The position numbers and the translations under genes were made by a program. A DNA stretch of 64,000 bases from Paracoccus sediminis (GTDB lineage Bacteria > Pseudomonadota > Alphaproteobacteria > Rhodobacterales > Rhodobacteraceae), in assembly GCF_900188295.1 (NCBI RefSeq), contig NZ_FZNM01000005.1, positions 165,072 to 229,071 on the forward strand. Reading direction: 5' to 3'. The notes under the pieces are model-generated. The model had not been told where the DNA came from, did no database searches, and worked only from the letters and a program-made list of their open reading frames with translations. Shown piece after piece: positions 18,037 through 27,696 of the stretch (positions within the stretch are counted from its first letter, which is position 1; each line of letters begins with the position of its first letter).

Positions 18037-18130
18037 ACAGTGTCACCTTCCCGTCAGGAAAGTGTTGCGTTCGCGTCATCCAGGCGCGCTAGGCCCGTCC
18101 GCGAACCGCAACCCTGAAGGGGAGGACCAT

Positions 18131-19444
18131 ATGAAATACCTATTCACCGCATCTGCGGTGGCGCTGCTTGCGTCGCTGTCGGCAGCAAACGCGCAGACTG
18201 AAATCCAGTGGTGGCACGCCATGGGCGGCGAACTGGGCGCCAAGCTGGAGGAAATCACCAAGGGTTTCAACGACAGCCAGGACGAATACACCGTGGTGCC
18301 GTCCTACAAGGGCACCTATCCCGAAACCATGACCGCCGCGATCGCGGCCTTCCGCGCGCAGCAGCAGCCGGCCATCGTCCAGGTGTTCGAGGTTGGCACC
18401 GGCACCATGATGGCCGCCAAGGGCGCCATCGTTCCGGTCCATCAGCTGATGGCTGACCAGGGCGCGGCCTTCGATCCCGCCGCCTATCTGCCTGCCGTCG
18501 TCGGATACTATACCGACACCGAGGGCAACATGCTGTCGATGCCCTTCAACAGCTCGACCCCGATCGTCTATTACAACAAGACGGTGTTCGAAAAGGCGGG
18601 CCTTGATCCGAACACCCCGCCCAAGACCTGGGCCGAGCTTGAGGAGTTCAGCAAAACGATCCGCGATACCGGCGCGGCCACCTGCGGCTTCACGACCCAG
18701 TGGGTAAGCTGGATCCAGACCGAGAACCTGTCGGCCTGGCACAACCAGCCCATCGGCACCGAACAGAACGGCTTTGGCGGCACCGCCGCGCGGCTGACGC
18801 TGAACGGCCCGGTCCAGGTCAAGCACTGGGAAAACCTCAAGCGCATGGCCGACGAGGGGGTCTTCAAGTATGGCGGCCCGGTCGGCGGCGACAATGCGGC
18901 GCCGATGTTTTATTCGCAGGAATGCGCCATGTACATGGGCAGCTCGGCCAGCCGCGCGGGCGTGATCGCCAACGCCAAGGATTTCGAACTGGGCTATGGG
19001 ATGCTGCCTTATTACGACGATGTCGAAGGCGCGCCGCAGAATTCGATCATCGGCGGGGCCACGCTGTGGGTGCTGTCGGGCCGCCCGGACGAGGAATACG
19101 CGGGCGTCGCGAAGTTCTTCGAATACCTGTCCTCGCCCGAGGTGCAGGCCGACTGGGCGTCCTTCTCGGGCTATCTGCCGATCACCCAGGCGGCGATGGA
19201 CCAGATGGCGGACTATTATGCGGAAAACCCCGGCGCCGACACCGGCATCAAGCAGATCACGCTGAACGAGCCGACCGAGAATTCCAAGGGCCTGCGGTTC
19301 GGCAACTATGTCCAGATTCGCGGCATCATCGACGAGGAGTTCGAGCAGCTTCTGGCCGGATCCAAGGATGCCCAGGGCGCGCTTGACGCCGTGGTCGAAC
19401 GCGGCAATGCGCTGATCGAGGAATTCGAGGCGCAGAACCAGTAG
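18131..19444 (+). CDS. ugpB: sn-Glycerol-3-phosphate ABC transporter, periplasmic binding protein UgpB
   Basis: A 437-residue extracellular solute-binding protein (family 1). The signal peptide spans residues 1-21 (cleavage after SAANA), and the mature start [20 protein letters not shown] is typical of UgpB, as are [20 protein letters not shown] and [16 protein letters not shown]. It delivers glycerol-3-phosphate or glycerophosphodiesters to the UgpAE permease. The ATG at 18131 follows GGAGG. A strong hairpin lies between ugpB and ugpA, consistent with higher expression of the binding protein than of the membrane genes. Confidence 0.93.
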   Translation: MKYLFTASAVALLASLSAANAQTEIQWWHAMGGELGAKLEEITKGFNDSQDEYTVVPSYKGTYPETMTAAIAAFRAQQQPAIVQVFEVGTGTMMAAKGAIVPVHQLMADQGAAFDPAAYLPAVVGYYTDTEGNMLSMPFNSSTPIVYYNKTVFEKAGLDPNTPPKTWAELEEFSKTIRDTGAATCGFTTQWVSWIQTENLSAWHNQPIGTEQNGFGGTAARLTLNGPVQVKHWENLKRMADEGVFKYGGPVGGDNAAPMFYSQECAMYMGSSASRAGVIANAKDFELGYGMLPYYDDVEGAPQNSIIGGATLWVLSGRPDEEYAGVAKFFEYLSSPEVQADWASFSGYLPITQAAMDQMADYYAENPGADTGIKQITLNEPTENSKGLRFGNYVQIRGIIDEEFEQLLAGSKDAQGALDAVVERGNALIEEFEAQNQ

Positions 19445-19452
19445 GATCTGCC

Positions 19453-19476
19453 GGGGCCGCGCGCCTGCGCGGCCCC
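19453..19476 (+). terminator. Intercistronic hairpin between ugpB and ugpA
   Basis: A perfect 10-bp GC stem (GGGGCCGCGC / GCGCGGCCCC) with loop GCCT lies 9 bases after the ugpB stop. There is no strong T run, so it is more likely a 3'-end stabiliser or attenuator than a full terminator, giving more ugpB than ugpAEC transcript. Confidence 0.65.
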
Positions 19477-19502
19477 GTTCCGCTTTCAAGACAAGGTTCA
19501 GG

Positions 19503-20381
19503 ATGAAGCGTACCCTTTTTCGCAACCAGTTGCTGCCCTGGCTTCTGCTGGCGCCGCAACTGGCGATCACCTTTGTCTTCTTCCTGTGGCCTGCGGCCCA
19601 GGCGATCCGGCAAAGCTTCCTGCGCCAGGATGCCTTCGGCATAAACACCAGCTTCGTGGGGCTGGCCAATTTCAGGGCGCTGTGGAACAGCCCGGAATAC
19701 CTGAATTCGCTTCAGGTCACGGCGGTGTTCGCGGTGCTGGTGACCGTCCTGTCGATGGGCTTTTCGCTGTTGCTGGCGGTTGCCGTGGACCGGATGATCC
19801 GGTCCGCCAGCGTCTATACCACGCTGCTGGTCTGGCCCTATGCGGTGGCGCCCGCCGTCGCGGGCATCCTGTGGTGGTTCATCTTCAACCCGACCATCGG
19901 CGTGATGCCCTATGTCCTGGAGATGGTGGGATACGACTGGAACCACATCAGCTCCAAATCCGACGCCATGGCCCTGGTGGTGATCGCCTCGGCCTGGAAG
20001 CAGATCAGCTACAACTTCCTGTTCTTCGTGGCGGGCCTGCAATCGGTGCCCGCCAGCCTGCGCGAGGCCGCGGCCATCGACGGCGCGGGCCCGGTGCGGC
20101 GGTTCTTCGACATCACGTTGCCGCTGCTGTCGCCGACGACATTCTTTCTGCTGGTCGTCAACATCGTCTATGCCATGTTCGACACCTTCGCCGTCATCGA
20201 CGCCACAACCGAGGGCGGCCCCGCGCAGGCAACCAACATCATGGTGTACAAGGTCTATTTCGACGGCTTCGTGGGCCAGAACATGGGCTCGTCGGCCGCG
20301 CAGTCGGTGGTGCTGATGGTCATTGTCATCGCGCTGACCATCGTGCAGTTCCGCTGGGTCGAAAAGAAGGTGGCCTATTGA
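19503..20381 (+). CDS. ugpA: Glycerol-3-phosphate ABC transporter permease UgpA
   Basis: A 292-residue inner-membrane permease with six hydrophobic segments and the cytoplasmic EAA loop [20 protein letters not shown] at about residues 196-215. The sequence [20 protein letters not shown] at the N-terminus and the [16 protein letters not shown] region match UgpA. Its stop (TGA) overlaps the ugpE ATG by one base. It pairs with UgpE to form the channel. Confidence 0.92.
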   Translation: MKRTLFRNQLLPWLLLAPQLAITFVFFLWPAAQAIRQSFLRQDAFGINTSFVGLANFRALWNSPEYLNSLQVTAVFAVLVTVLSMGFSLLLAVAVDRMIRSASVYTTLLVWPYAVAPAVAGILWWFIFNPTIGVMPYVLEMVGYDWNHISSKSDAMALVVIASAWKQISYNFLFFVAGLQSVPASLREAAAIDGAGPVRRFFDITLPLLSPTTFFLLVVNIVYAMFDTFAVIDATTEGGPAQATNIMVYKVYFDGFVGQNMGSSAAQSVVLMVIVIALTIVQFRWVEKKVAY

Positions 20382-21229
20382 TGATCGAAAACCGCCCCGG
20401 CCTGAACCTTCTGGCGCACCTGACCCTGATGCTGGGCGTGGCCATCGTGGCCCTGCCCGTCTGGGTGGCCTTCGTCGCGTCCACCCACACCGCCACGGAT
20501 TTCATGTCGGGCACGATCCCGCTGTGGCCCGGACCCTATCTGGTCGAGAATTATGCACGGATGCTGGACGCGGGCGTATCGACCAGCGGCACCCCCCCGG
20601 TCGGCACGATGATGCTGAACAGCCTTGTCATGGCGCTGCTGATCGCCTGCGGCAAGATCGCGATTTCCATCACCTCGGCCTTCGCGATCGTCTATTTCCG
20701 CTTTCCGCTGCGAAACCTGGCCTTCTGGTGCATCTTCATCACCCTGATGCTGCCGGTGGAGGTGAGGATCGTTCCGACCTTCCAGGTGGTCGCGGATCTG
20801 GGGCTGCTGGACAGCTATGCCGGGTTGTCGATCCCGCTGATCGCGTCGGCCACCGCGACCTTCCTGTTCCGGCAGGTGTTCCTGACCATTCCCGACGAAC
20901 TGACCGAGGCCGCGCGCATCGACGGCGCAGGACCGATGAAGTTCTTTCGCGACATCCTGCTGCCCTTGTCGCGCACCAACATCGCGGCGCTGTTCGTGAT
21001 CCTGTTCATCTATGGCTGGAACCAGTACCTGTGGCCGCTGCTGATTACCACCAGCAGCGATTACTATACCATCGTGGCGGGCATCAAGCGGATGGCCGAC
21101 GCGGTGGACGGGCTGCCGCAATGGCATCTGGTGATGGCCACCGCGATGCTGGCGATGCTGCCCCCGGTCGCCGTGGTGATCGGGATGCAGCGCCTGTTCG
21201 TCAAAGGTCTTGTCGAGACGGAGAAGTAA
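20381..21229 (+). CDS. ugpE: Glycerol-3-phosphate ABC transporter permease UgpE
   Basis: A 282-residue permease with six membrane segments and the EAA loop [20 protein letters not shown]. The [20 protein letters not shown] segment is typical of UgpE/MalG-like subunits. Start ATG at 20381 overlaps the ugpA stop (TGATG), implying translational coupling; ugpC begins 4 bases after its stop. It forms the heterodimeric channel with UgpA. Confidence 0.92.
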   Translation: MIENRPGLNLLAHLTLMLGVAIVALPVWVAFVASTHTATDFMSGTIPLWPGPYLVENYARMLDAGVSTSGTPPVGTMMLNSLVMALLIACGKIAISITSAFAIVYFRFPLRNLAFWCIFITLMLPVEVRIVPTFQVVADLGLLDSYAGLSIPLIASATATFLFRQVFLTIPDELTEAARIDGAGPMKFFRDILLPLSRTNIAALFVILFIYGWNQYLWPLLITTSSDYYTIVAGIKRMADAVDGLPQWHLVMATAMLAMLPPVAVVIGMQRLFVKGLVETEK

Positions 21230-21233
21230 GACA

Positions 21234-22241
21234 ATGGCATCCATCATTCTCGACAAGGTCGGCAAGATCTATGCCGGCGGCACCCGCGCCGTGGGCGATG
21301 TCAGCATCGACATCAGGGACGGCGAATTCATCGTGCTGGTCGGCCCGTCGGGCTGCGGCAAATCCACCTTGCTGCGCATGGTTGCCGGGCTGGAATCCAT
21401 CAGCGAAGGCACCGTCCGCATCGGCGACCGCGTGGTCAACGACATCGAGCCCGCCGACCGCGACATCGCCATGGTGTTCCAGAACTATGCGCTGTACCCG
21501 CACATGTCGGTGCGCCAGAACCTGGCCTATGGCCTGAAGAACCGCGGCACGCCGCGCGCGGACATCGACCGCCGCGTGGCCGATGCGGCCGCCATCCTGC
21601 AAATCGGCCCCTATCTGGACCGCAAGCCCCGCGCCCTGTCGGGCGGTCAGCGCCAGCGCGTCGCCATGGGCCGCGCCATCGTCCGCGAACCGGCGGCCTT
21701 TCTGTTCGACGAACCCTTGTCGAACCTGGACGCGAAACTGCGCGTCACCATGCGGCTGGAGATCAAGGACTTGCAGCGCCGGCTGCGCACCACCTCGATC
21801 TATGTGACCCACGACCAGTTGGAGGCCATGACCCTGGCCGACCGGCTGGTAGTGCTGAACGGCGGGCGCATCGAACAGATCGGCACGCCGCTGGATGTCT
21901 ATCGCAGGCCCGCATCCACATTCGTCGCGGGCTTCATCGGCAGCCCGGCCATGAACCTGATCCCGTCGCGCGCGGTCCCGAACCTGCCCGGCACCGCCCA
22001 TGCCGGCATCGTCGGAATCCGCCCCGAGGATCTGGCGGTCGATCCAAGCGGTCCGATCGCCCTGGACGTGATCGCGGTCGAGGAACTGGGCGCGCAACGG
22101 CTGGTCCATGGCCGGACCAACGGAGAGATGCTGACCGTGACCATGCCCGCCGGGGATGCCGTGCCGGATCGGTTGCAACTGGCCTGCCGACCGGGGGCGA
22201 CGCACCTGTTCCATGCCGAAACCGGGCAGCGCATCGACTGA
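21234..22241 (+). CDS. ugpC: Glycerol-3-phosphate ABC transporter ATPase UgpC
   Basis: A 335-residue ABC ATPase of the MalK/UgpC type. It has Walker [10 protein letters not shown] (residues 37-45), the Q-loop [12 protein letters not shown], the signature [14 protein letters not shown], Walker [13 protein letters not shown] and the switch THDQLEAM. The C-terminal regulatory beta-barrel (VGIRPEDL onward) is shorter than in MalK. It energises UgpAE. No ugpQ phosphodiesterase gene follows; the next gene (nasC) is convergent, only 22 bases away. Confidence 0.92.
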   Translation: MASIILDKVGKIYAGGTRAVGDVSIDIRDGEFIVLVGPSGCGKSTLLRMVAGLESISEGTVRIGDRVVNDIEPADRDIAMVFQNYALYPHMSVRQNLAYGLKNRGTPRADIDRRVADAAAILQIGPYLDRKPRALSGGQRQRVAMGRAIVREPAAFLFDEPLSNLDAKLRVTMRLEIKDLQRRLRTTSIYVTHDQLEAMTLADRLVVLNGGRIEQIGTPLDVYRRPASTFVAGFIGSPAMNLIPSRAVPNLPGTAHAGIVGIRPEDLAVDPSGPIALDVIAVEELGAQRLVHGRTNGEMLTVTMPAGDAVPDRLQLACRPGATHLFHAETGQRID

Positions 22242-22263
22242 CGATTTGCTGCCGCCACGGGGT

Positions 22264-24903
22264 TCAGGCGGATCCGACGATCGCCGGCCGGTCCGGTGCC
22301 GGATGCCGGGCGCGGTCCAGCAGGGACTTCAGTTCCGGCCTGCACGATCCGCAATTGGTTCCGGCGGACAGCGCCTGGCCGATGGAATCGACCGTCATCA
22401 ATCCTTGGGTGGCGATTCCGCGCAGGATCGTGTTCACACCCACCTGAAAGCAGGAACAGACGATCGCCCCCTCGTCGGGCCGATCCTGCCCCGCGCGGCC
22501 CGCCAGGATATCCGCCCGCGCGTCCGTCCCCAACGCCGAAACGACAAGGCTGCGCGCCACGGCCGCCGGTTCCCGCGCGACAAACAGGGCCGCCCTCAGG
22601 TGGCCGCCTTCCACGAAAGCCATGCGAAGGATCCCCCGCTGCCGATCCTGGACCACGACCGGCTCGGCATCGATGCCGAACATGGCCTGGACCACATCCG
22701 TCCAGGTCTCGGGGGCGGTGCTTCCGGCAAGTTCCGCCTGATAGCCGGACGCCAGCCTTGCGAAGGCGCAATAATCGCAATCGGCGCGGATCGGCCGGGT
22801 CGAGACCGCGAACCCGTGCCATGCGGCGGCAAACGGCGCGATGGCGACGGGCGCGAATTTCGACGCGGGCTGGCCCGACGCCGGATCCACGGTTCCCGGC
22901 ACAAGGGCGGACACACGGCCCGACGGCGCCGTTTCCCCCGTCCAGTGGATCGGGGCGAAGGGATGGCCCGGCGCGACGCGATCCGTCACCAGCACCCGCA
23001 GGATGGCGCGGCCTTCTGGGCTTGTCACTTTGGCCAGCGACGCGGGCGCAAGGCCCAGACGCGCCGCATCGGCCGGATGCAGTTCCAGGAACGGCTCGGC
23101 CAGGTGACGCGACAGCCGGGGCGACAGGCCGGTGCGGGTCATGGTGTGCCAATGGTCGCGCACCCGGCCCGTGTTCAGCCGGAACGGATGGGCCGCATCG
23201 ACCGGCTGCGGGGCGCGCGGCGCGATGGCCAGCATCCGCGCCTTGCCGGACGGCGTGTGGAACCGCCCATCCGCGAAAAAGCGGCGGTTGCGCCGCCGCG
23301 CAGAGTGCGGCCACAGGAACGGCTCCAGCGTGTCATAGGCGCCGCGCGTGATCCCCGCGTGGGCCGAGATGTCGAAGTCCCCGCCAAGCGCGCCCGCCAC
23401 GCCCGACAGGGCCGCATGTTCGGCAAAGATGTCGGCCGGGTGGTCCCAGGCAAAGGCGTCGGCCCAGCCCATCCGGGCGCCCACCCCGGCGATGATGCGC
23501 CAGTCGTCGCGGGCCTGCCCCGGCGCGGGCAGGGTGCGGCGCTGCCGGCTGATGCGGCGTTCGGAATTGGTGACGGTTCCGTCCTTTTCGCCCCAGCCCG
23601 TCGCGGGCAGCACGACCTGCGCCAGCCGTGCCGTGTCGGTTGTCGCGAACATGTCGGACACCACGGTAAAGCCGCAGCCCTTGATGGCGGCGGCCACGCG
23701 GTCGGCCTGGGGCATCGACACGGCGGGGTTGGTGCAGATGATCCACAGGGCCTTGATGCGGCCATCCTCGACCGCGCGGAACATGTCCACGGCCTTGAGG
23801 CCCGGTTTCGCGGCCATCCGGGGCGCGTGCCAGAACCCCTGCACGGCGTCGCGATGGGCGGGGTTTTCGATGTCCAGATGGCAGGCCAGCATGGTGGCCA
23901 GCCCGCCGACCTCTCGGCCGCCCATGGCGTTGGGCTGGCCCGTGACGCTGAACGGACCCATGCCGGGCCGCCCTATCCGGCCGGTCGCCAGATGGCAGTT
24001 GATGATCGCGTTCACCTTGTCGGTGCCGCTGTCGGACTGGTTGATGCCTTGGGAATAGACCGTCACCACGCGGTCGCCGCCGCACCACAGATCCAGGAAC
24101 TGCCGGATGGCGCTGTGCGGCAGGCCGGTCGCGCCGGGCAGGGTCGCGCGGGCGGCGGCAAGGGCGTCGTCCAGCCCGTCGGGCGTTTCGGATACCAGGC
24201 CGCGGCGGGCGATGTCGGCCAGCAGCAGGTTGAACAGCGCCGCGTCCGATCCCGGCGCCAGCGGCAGGTGCAGGTCGGCGATGTCGCAGGTGGCGGTGCG
24301 GCGCGGGTCGATGACGACGACCCTGGTGCCCCGCGCCGCGCGCGCCGCCGCCAGCCGCTGATACAGGACCGGATGGCACCAGGACAGGTTCGATCCGACC
24401 AGCACCACCACATCGGCCAGTTCCAGATCCTCGTAAAGACCCGGCACAGTGTCCGATCCGAAGGCGCGGCGGTGGCCCGCGACCGATGACGCCATGCACA
24501 GGCGCGAGTTCGTGTCGATATTGGCGCTGCCGATGAAGCCCTTCATCAGCTTGTTGGCGGCATAGTAATCCTCGGTCAGCAACTGGCCCGAGACGTAGAA
24601 GGCGACCGAATCCGGCCCGTGCCGGGCGATGGTGTCGGAAAACCGCCGCGCCACCAGGTCCAGGGCTTGGTCCCAGGTCGCTTCCTGGCCATCGATTCGG
24701 GGGGTCAGCAGCCGGTCTTTCAGGCCCACGGTTTCCCCAAGGGCCGATCCCTTGACGCACAACCGTCCGAAGTTCGCGGGATGGTCCGGGTCGCCGGCCA
24801 CCGCCAGCCCGCCCGACCCGTCGGGGGTGGTTAGGACGCCGCAGCCCACGCCGCAATAGGGACAGGTGGTGCGGATCGCGGGACGGGGGGACTGGATGGT
24901 CAT
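22264..24903 (-). CDS. nasC: Assimilatory nitrate reductase catalytic subunit
   Basis: An 879-residue molybdopterin (bis-MGD) oxidoreductase that reduces nitrate to nitrite in the cytoplasm. An N-terminal [4Fe-4S] site is formed by Cys14, Cys17, Cys21 and Cys49 (CPYCGVGC ... RLCVKG). Molybdopterin-binding blocks follow (NTNSRLCMASSVAGHRRAFG; YSQGINQSDSGTDKVNAIIN). The C-terminus carries a BFD-like [2Fe-2S] domain (VCSCFQVG ... NCGSCRPEL). It is the last gene of nasA-nirB-nasG-nasC, 12 bases after nasG. The extra [2Fe-2S] domain probably receives electrons from the reductase part of the complex. Confidence 0.94.
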   Translation of the reverse strand: MTIQSPRPAIRTTCPYCGVGCGVLTTPDGSGGLAVAGDPDHPANFGRLCVKGSALGETVGLKDRLLTPRIDGQEATWDQALDLVARRFSDTIARHGPDSVAFYVSGQLLTEDYYAANKLMKGFIGSANIDTNSRLCMASSVAGHRRAFGSDTVPGLYEDLELADVVVLVGSNLSWCHPVLYQRLAAARAARGTRVVVIDPRRTATCDIADLHLPLAPGSDAALFNLLLADIARRGLVSETPDGLDDALAAARATLPGATGLPHSAIRQFLDLWCGGDRVVTVYSQGINQSDSGTDKVNAIINCHLATGRIGRPGMGPFSVTGQPNAMGGREVGGLATMLACHLDIENPAHRDAVQGFWHAPRMAAKPGLKAVDMFRAVEDGRIKALWIICTNPAVSMPQADRVAAAIKGCGFTVVSDMFATTDTARLAQVVLPATGWGEKDGTVTNSERRISRQRRTLPAPGQARDDWRIIAGVGARMGWADAFAWDHPADIFAEHAALSGVAGALGGDFDISAHAGITRGAYDTLEPFLWPHSARRRNRRFFADGRFHTPSGKARMLAIAPRAPQPVDAAHPFRLNTGRVRDHWHTMTRTGLSPRLSRHLAEPFLELHPADAARLGLAPASLAKVTSPEGRAILRVLVTDRVAPGHPFAPIHWTGETAPSGRVSALVPGTVDPASGQPASKFAPVAIAPFAAAWHGFAVSTRPIRADCDYCAFARLASGYQAELAGSTAPETWTDVVQAMFGIDAEPVVVQDRQRGILRMAFVEGGHLRAALFVAREPAAVARSLVVSALGTDARADILAGRAGQDRPDEGAIVCSCFQVGVNTILRGIATQGLMTVDSIGQALSAGTNCGSCRPELKSLLDRARHPAPDRPAIVGSA

Positions 24904-24915
24904 GGAAAGCCCCCT

Positions 24916-25251
24916 TCAGGCGGCGGCGCTGCGGCGGATCAGGCCCGCGTCGATCAGGACGCGGCCCCCCTGCACCTTGGCGGCAAAGGTTTGCACGCTG
25001 CCTTCGTCCGCACCCTGGGCTTGTCCGCTGTTCAGGTCGAAGACCCAGTTGTGCAGCGGGCAGGTGACGCGATCGCCATGGACGATGCCTTCGGACAGGG
25101 GGCCGCCCTTGTGGGGGCAACGGTCGTCCAGGGCAAAGACCCGGTCGTCGGCGGTGCGGAACACCGCGATGCAGCCCTGCACGGTCTTGACCAGGCGGGC
25201 GCCTTGGCGCGGAATATCGTCCAGCGAACCGATGTCGATGAGCAGCGTCAT
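24916..25251 (-). CDS. nasG: Rieske-type small subunit of nitrite reductase / NasG ferredoxin
   Basis: A 111-residue Rieske [2Fe-2S] protein with the cluster motifs CPHKGG and CPLHNW, equivalent to NirD and to NasG of the Paracoccus nas system. In the latter it shuttles electrons between the NADH-oxidising nitrite reductase and the nitrate reductase. The ATG at 25251 overlaps the nirB stop (ATGA); the frame is open further upstream only because it runs through nirB. The motifs and neighbourhood make the call secure. The electron path is known from the family, not shown here. Confidence 0.92.
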   Translation of the reverse strand: MTLLIDIGSLDDIPRQGARLVKTVQGCIAVFRTADDRVFALDDRCPHKGGPLSEGIVHGDRVTCPLHNWVFDLNSGQAQGADEGSVQTFAAKVQGGRVLIDAGLIRRSAAA

Positions 25252-27686
25252 TCCGCGGCCTCCAGCGTCAGGTCGGCAAGGGGCGCCCAGCGGGGCGTTT
25301 CCGATGGGGTGGAGAGATCGGCCCAGGGATCGCGGCGATAGACCGACTGGCTGATCTCGAACCGCTCGATCAGGGCGGCACGAATGGCAGGATCCTCGAT
25401 CTGCGCCCTGACCCAGTCCATGCCCACCCGCGCGACCCATTTATGGGGCCGGTGCAGATAACGGGCGTTTTCCCGGTAAAGCTGGACAAAGGCCGTGACG
25501 ACGGCCACGGCCTCGTCCTCGGTCGCGGCGGTGGCCAGGGGTTCGGTTTCCTTGACCTCCATCCCCGCCGCGCCCGCGACGCTGATCTGATACCCCGAAT
25601 CGACGCAGACGATTCCCACGTCCTTGCAGGTCGCCTCGGCGCAGTTGCGGGGGCAGCCGGATACGCCCAGCTTGACCTTGTGCGGCGTCCAGGACCCCCA
25701 CAGCACCTGTTCCAGCCGGATGCCCAGGCCGGTCGAATCCTGCGTGCCGAACCGGCAGAACTGGCTGCCGACGCAGGTCTTGACCGTCCGCAGCCCTTTT
25801 GAATAGGCGTGGCCCGATACCAGCCCGGCGGCGTTCAGGTCGGCCCACATGCGCGGCAGATCCTCCTTGCGCACGCCCAGCAGGTCGATGCGCTGCCCGC
25901 CCGTGACCTTGACCATCGGCACGTCGTATTTCTCGGCCGCATCGGCGATGGCGCGCAGTTCAGAGGGCGTGGTGACGCCGCCCCACATGCGCGGCACCAC
26001 CGAATAGGTGCCGTCCTTCTGGATGTTGGCGTGGTTGCGTTCGTTGACGAAGCGCGACTGCCGGTCGTCGCGGTATTCCAGCGGGTATTCCGCCAGCAAA
26101 TAGTAATTCAGCGCCGGGCGGCAGGAATGGCAGCCGCCGACGGATTTCCAGCCCAGATCCTGCATCACGGCGGGGATCGACTTCAGCCCCATCGCCCGGA
26201 TCAGGCGGCGCACGTCCTCGTGGCTATGGTCCGTGCATTTGCACATGCCTGCGGGCGCGTCCTGAACCTCGCCGCCCAGGGCCAGGGCCATGACCTGCTG
26301 GACCAGCCCCGTGCAGGTGCCGCAAGACGCGGACGCCTTGGTGCAGGCCCGCATGGCGTCCAGCGTGCAGGCCCCGCCGGCCACGGCATCAAGGATCGTG
26401 CCTTTGGAAACGCCGTTGCAACCACAGATCTCCGCCTCAGGCGGCAAGGCTGCAACGGCCGCCATAGGGTCCGGGGCGGCACCCCCCTGGAAGGCCGGGC
26501 CGAAGATCAGCGTGTCGCGCATCGGCCCGATGTCAGTGCCGTCCTTCATCAGTCCATAGAACCAGGCCCCGTCAGCGGTATCGCCGTACATCACCACGCC
26601 CACGATGCGGTCGTTCTCCAGCACCAGCCGCTTGTAGATGCCGCGCCCCGGATCGCGGAACACGATGTCCTCGCGCCCCGGCGCGTCGGCGAAATCGCCC
26701 GCGCTGTAGAGATCGCAGCCCGTCACCTTCAGCTTGGTCGCGGTCTGCACGGGGGCAAATGCTGCATTTCCGTCCAGCAGGGTCTGCGCCAGAACCTTGG
26801 CCTGGTCATACAGCGGCGCGACCAGCCCGAAGACCTGGCCGCGATGTTCCACGCATTCGCCAAGCGCGAAGATCGCCGGGTCGCTGGTGCGCAGTGCGTC
26901 GTCCACGACGATGCCGCGCTCGACCTCCAGATGCGCGTCCACCGCCAGCCGGGTTTCCGGGCGGATGCCCACGGCCATGCAGACCAGATCGGCGGGATAG
27001 ACTGTGCCATCCTCCAGCAGCACCGCCTCGGCCCGGTCGTGGCCCAGGATCGCCTTGGTCGCCCCCTTGCAATGCACGGTGATGCCGCGCCGTTCCAGAT
27101 CGCGCTGCAACAGGTATCCCGCCGCCGGATCCAGCTGGCGTTCCATCAGGTGGCCCATCAGATGGATCACCGTGACGCGGGCGCCGCGCGCGGCCATGCC
27201 CGCCGCGGCCTCCAGCCCCAGCAACCCGCCGCCGATGACCACTGCGTCCTTGCCCGCGGTGTCCATCATCGCCTGCGTATCGTCCAGATCGCGATAGCTG
27301 ACCACGCCCGGCAGGTCGCGGCCCGGCACCGGGATGATGAAAGGCGCGGACCCCGTGGCAATCACCAGGGCGTCATAGGGCGCGCCGCCCGCGTTGGAGT
27401 AAACGACGCGATTTGCTCGGTCGATGCGCACCACAGGTTCCCCGAACCGGCAATCGACGCCGTGGGCGGCATACCAAGCCGCGTCATGGGTGACGATCTG
27501 GTCATAGGTCTTTTCGCCCGACAGCACCGGCGACAGCATCAGGCGGTTGTAGTTGCCGCGCGGTTCCGCGTTGAACAGCGTCACGTCCCAGGCGTCGGGC
27601 CAGGCATCGGGAGCCGCCTCGAACACCTGTTCCAGCAACCGGCCCGAGGCCATGCCGGCGCCGATGACGACGAGTTTGCGTTTCAT
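25248..27686 (-). CDS. nirB: NAD(P)H-dependent assimilatory nitrite reductase, large subunit
   Basis: An 812-residue multidomain enzyme reducing nitrite to ammonia. In order: an FAD/NAD(P)H-binding module (VIGAGMASGRLLEQ at the start; a second VIGGGLLGLEAAAG at about residue 150); a BFD-like [2Fe-2S] domain (CGCNGVSKGTIL ... SCGTC, about residues 410-455) with a second CKC/CHSC pair; and ferredoxin-like repeats. The sirohaem/[4Fe-4S] site follows, built from TCVGSQFCRFGTQDS and GCPRNCAEATCKD. Paracoccus workers call it nasB. It is 10 bases downstream of nasA and coupled to nasG. Confidence 0.94.
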   Translation of the reverse strand: MKRKLVVIGAGMASGRLLEQVFEAAPDAWPDAWDVTLFNAEPRGNYNRLMLSPVLSGEKTYDQIVTHDAAWYAAHGVDCRFGEPVVRIDRANRVVYSNAGGAPYDALVIATGSAPFIIPVPGRDLPGVVSYRDLDDTQAMMDTAGKDAVVIGGGLLGLEAAAGMAARGARVTVIHLMGHLMERQLDPAAGYLLQRDLERRGITVHCKGATKAILGHDRAEAVLLEDGTVYPADLVCMAVGIRPETRLAVDAHLEVERGIVVDDALRTSDPAIFALGECVEHRGQVFGLVAPLYDQAKVLAQTLLDGNAAFAPVQTATKLKVTGCDLYSAGDFADAPGREDIVFRDPGRGIYKRLVLENDRIVGVVMYGDTADGAWFYGLMKDGTDIGPMRDTLIFGPAFQGGAAPDPMAAVAALPPEAEICGCNGVSKGTILDAVAGGACTLDAMRACTKASASCGTCTGLVQQVMALALGGEVQDAPAGMCKCTDHSHEDVRRLIRAMGLKSIPAVMQDLGWKSVGGCHSCRPALNYYLLAEYPLEYRDDRQSRFVNERNHANIQKDGTYSVVPRMWGGVTTPSELRAIADAAEKYDVPMVKVTGGQRIDLLGVRKEDLPRMWADLNAAGLVSGHAYSKGLRTVKTCVGSQFCRFGTQDSTGLGIRLEQVLWGSWTPHKVKLGVSGCPRNCAEATCKDVGIVCVDSGYQISVAGAAGMEVKETEPLATAATEDEAVAVVTAFVQLYRENARYLHRPHKWVARVGMDWVRAQIEDPAIRAALIERFEISQSVYRRDPWADLSTPSETPRWAPLADLTLEAAE

Positions 27687-27696
27687 GGCTGGCTCC

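Noticed and set aside
22156..24489. A 777-codon plus-strand open frame over nasC
   Set aside because: It is antisense to the molybdopterin enzyme and has no conserved sequence.
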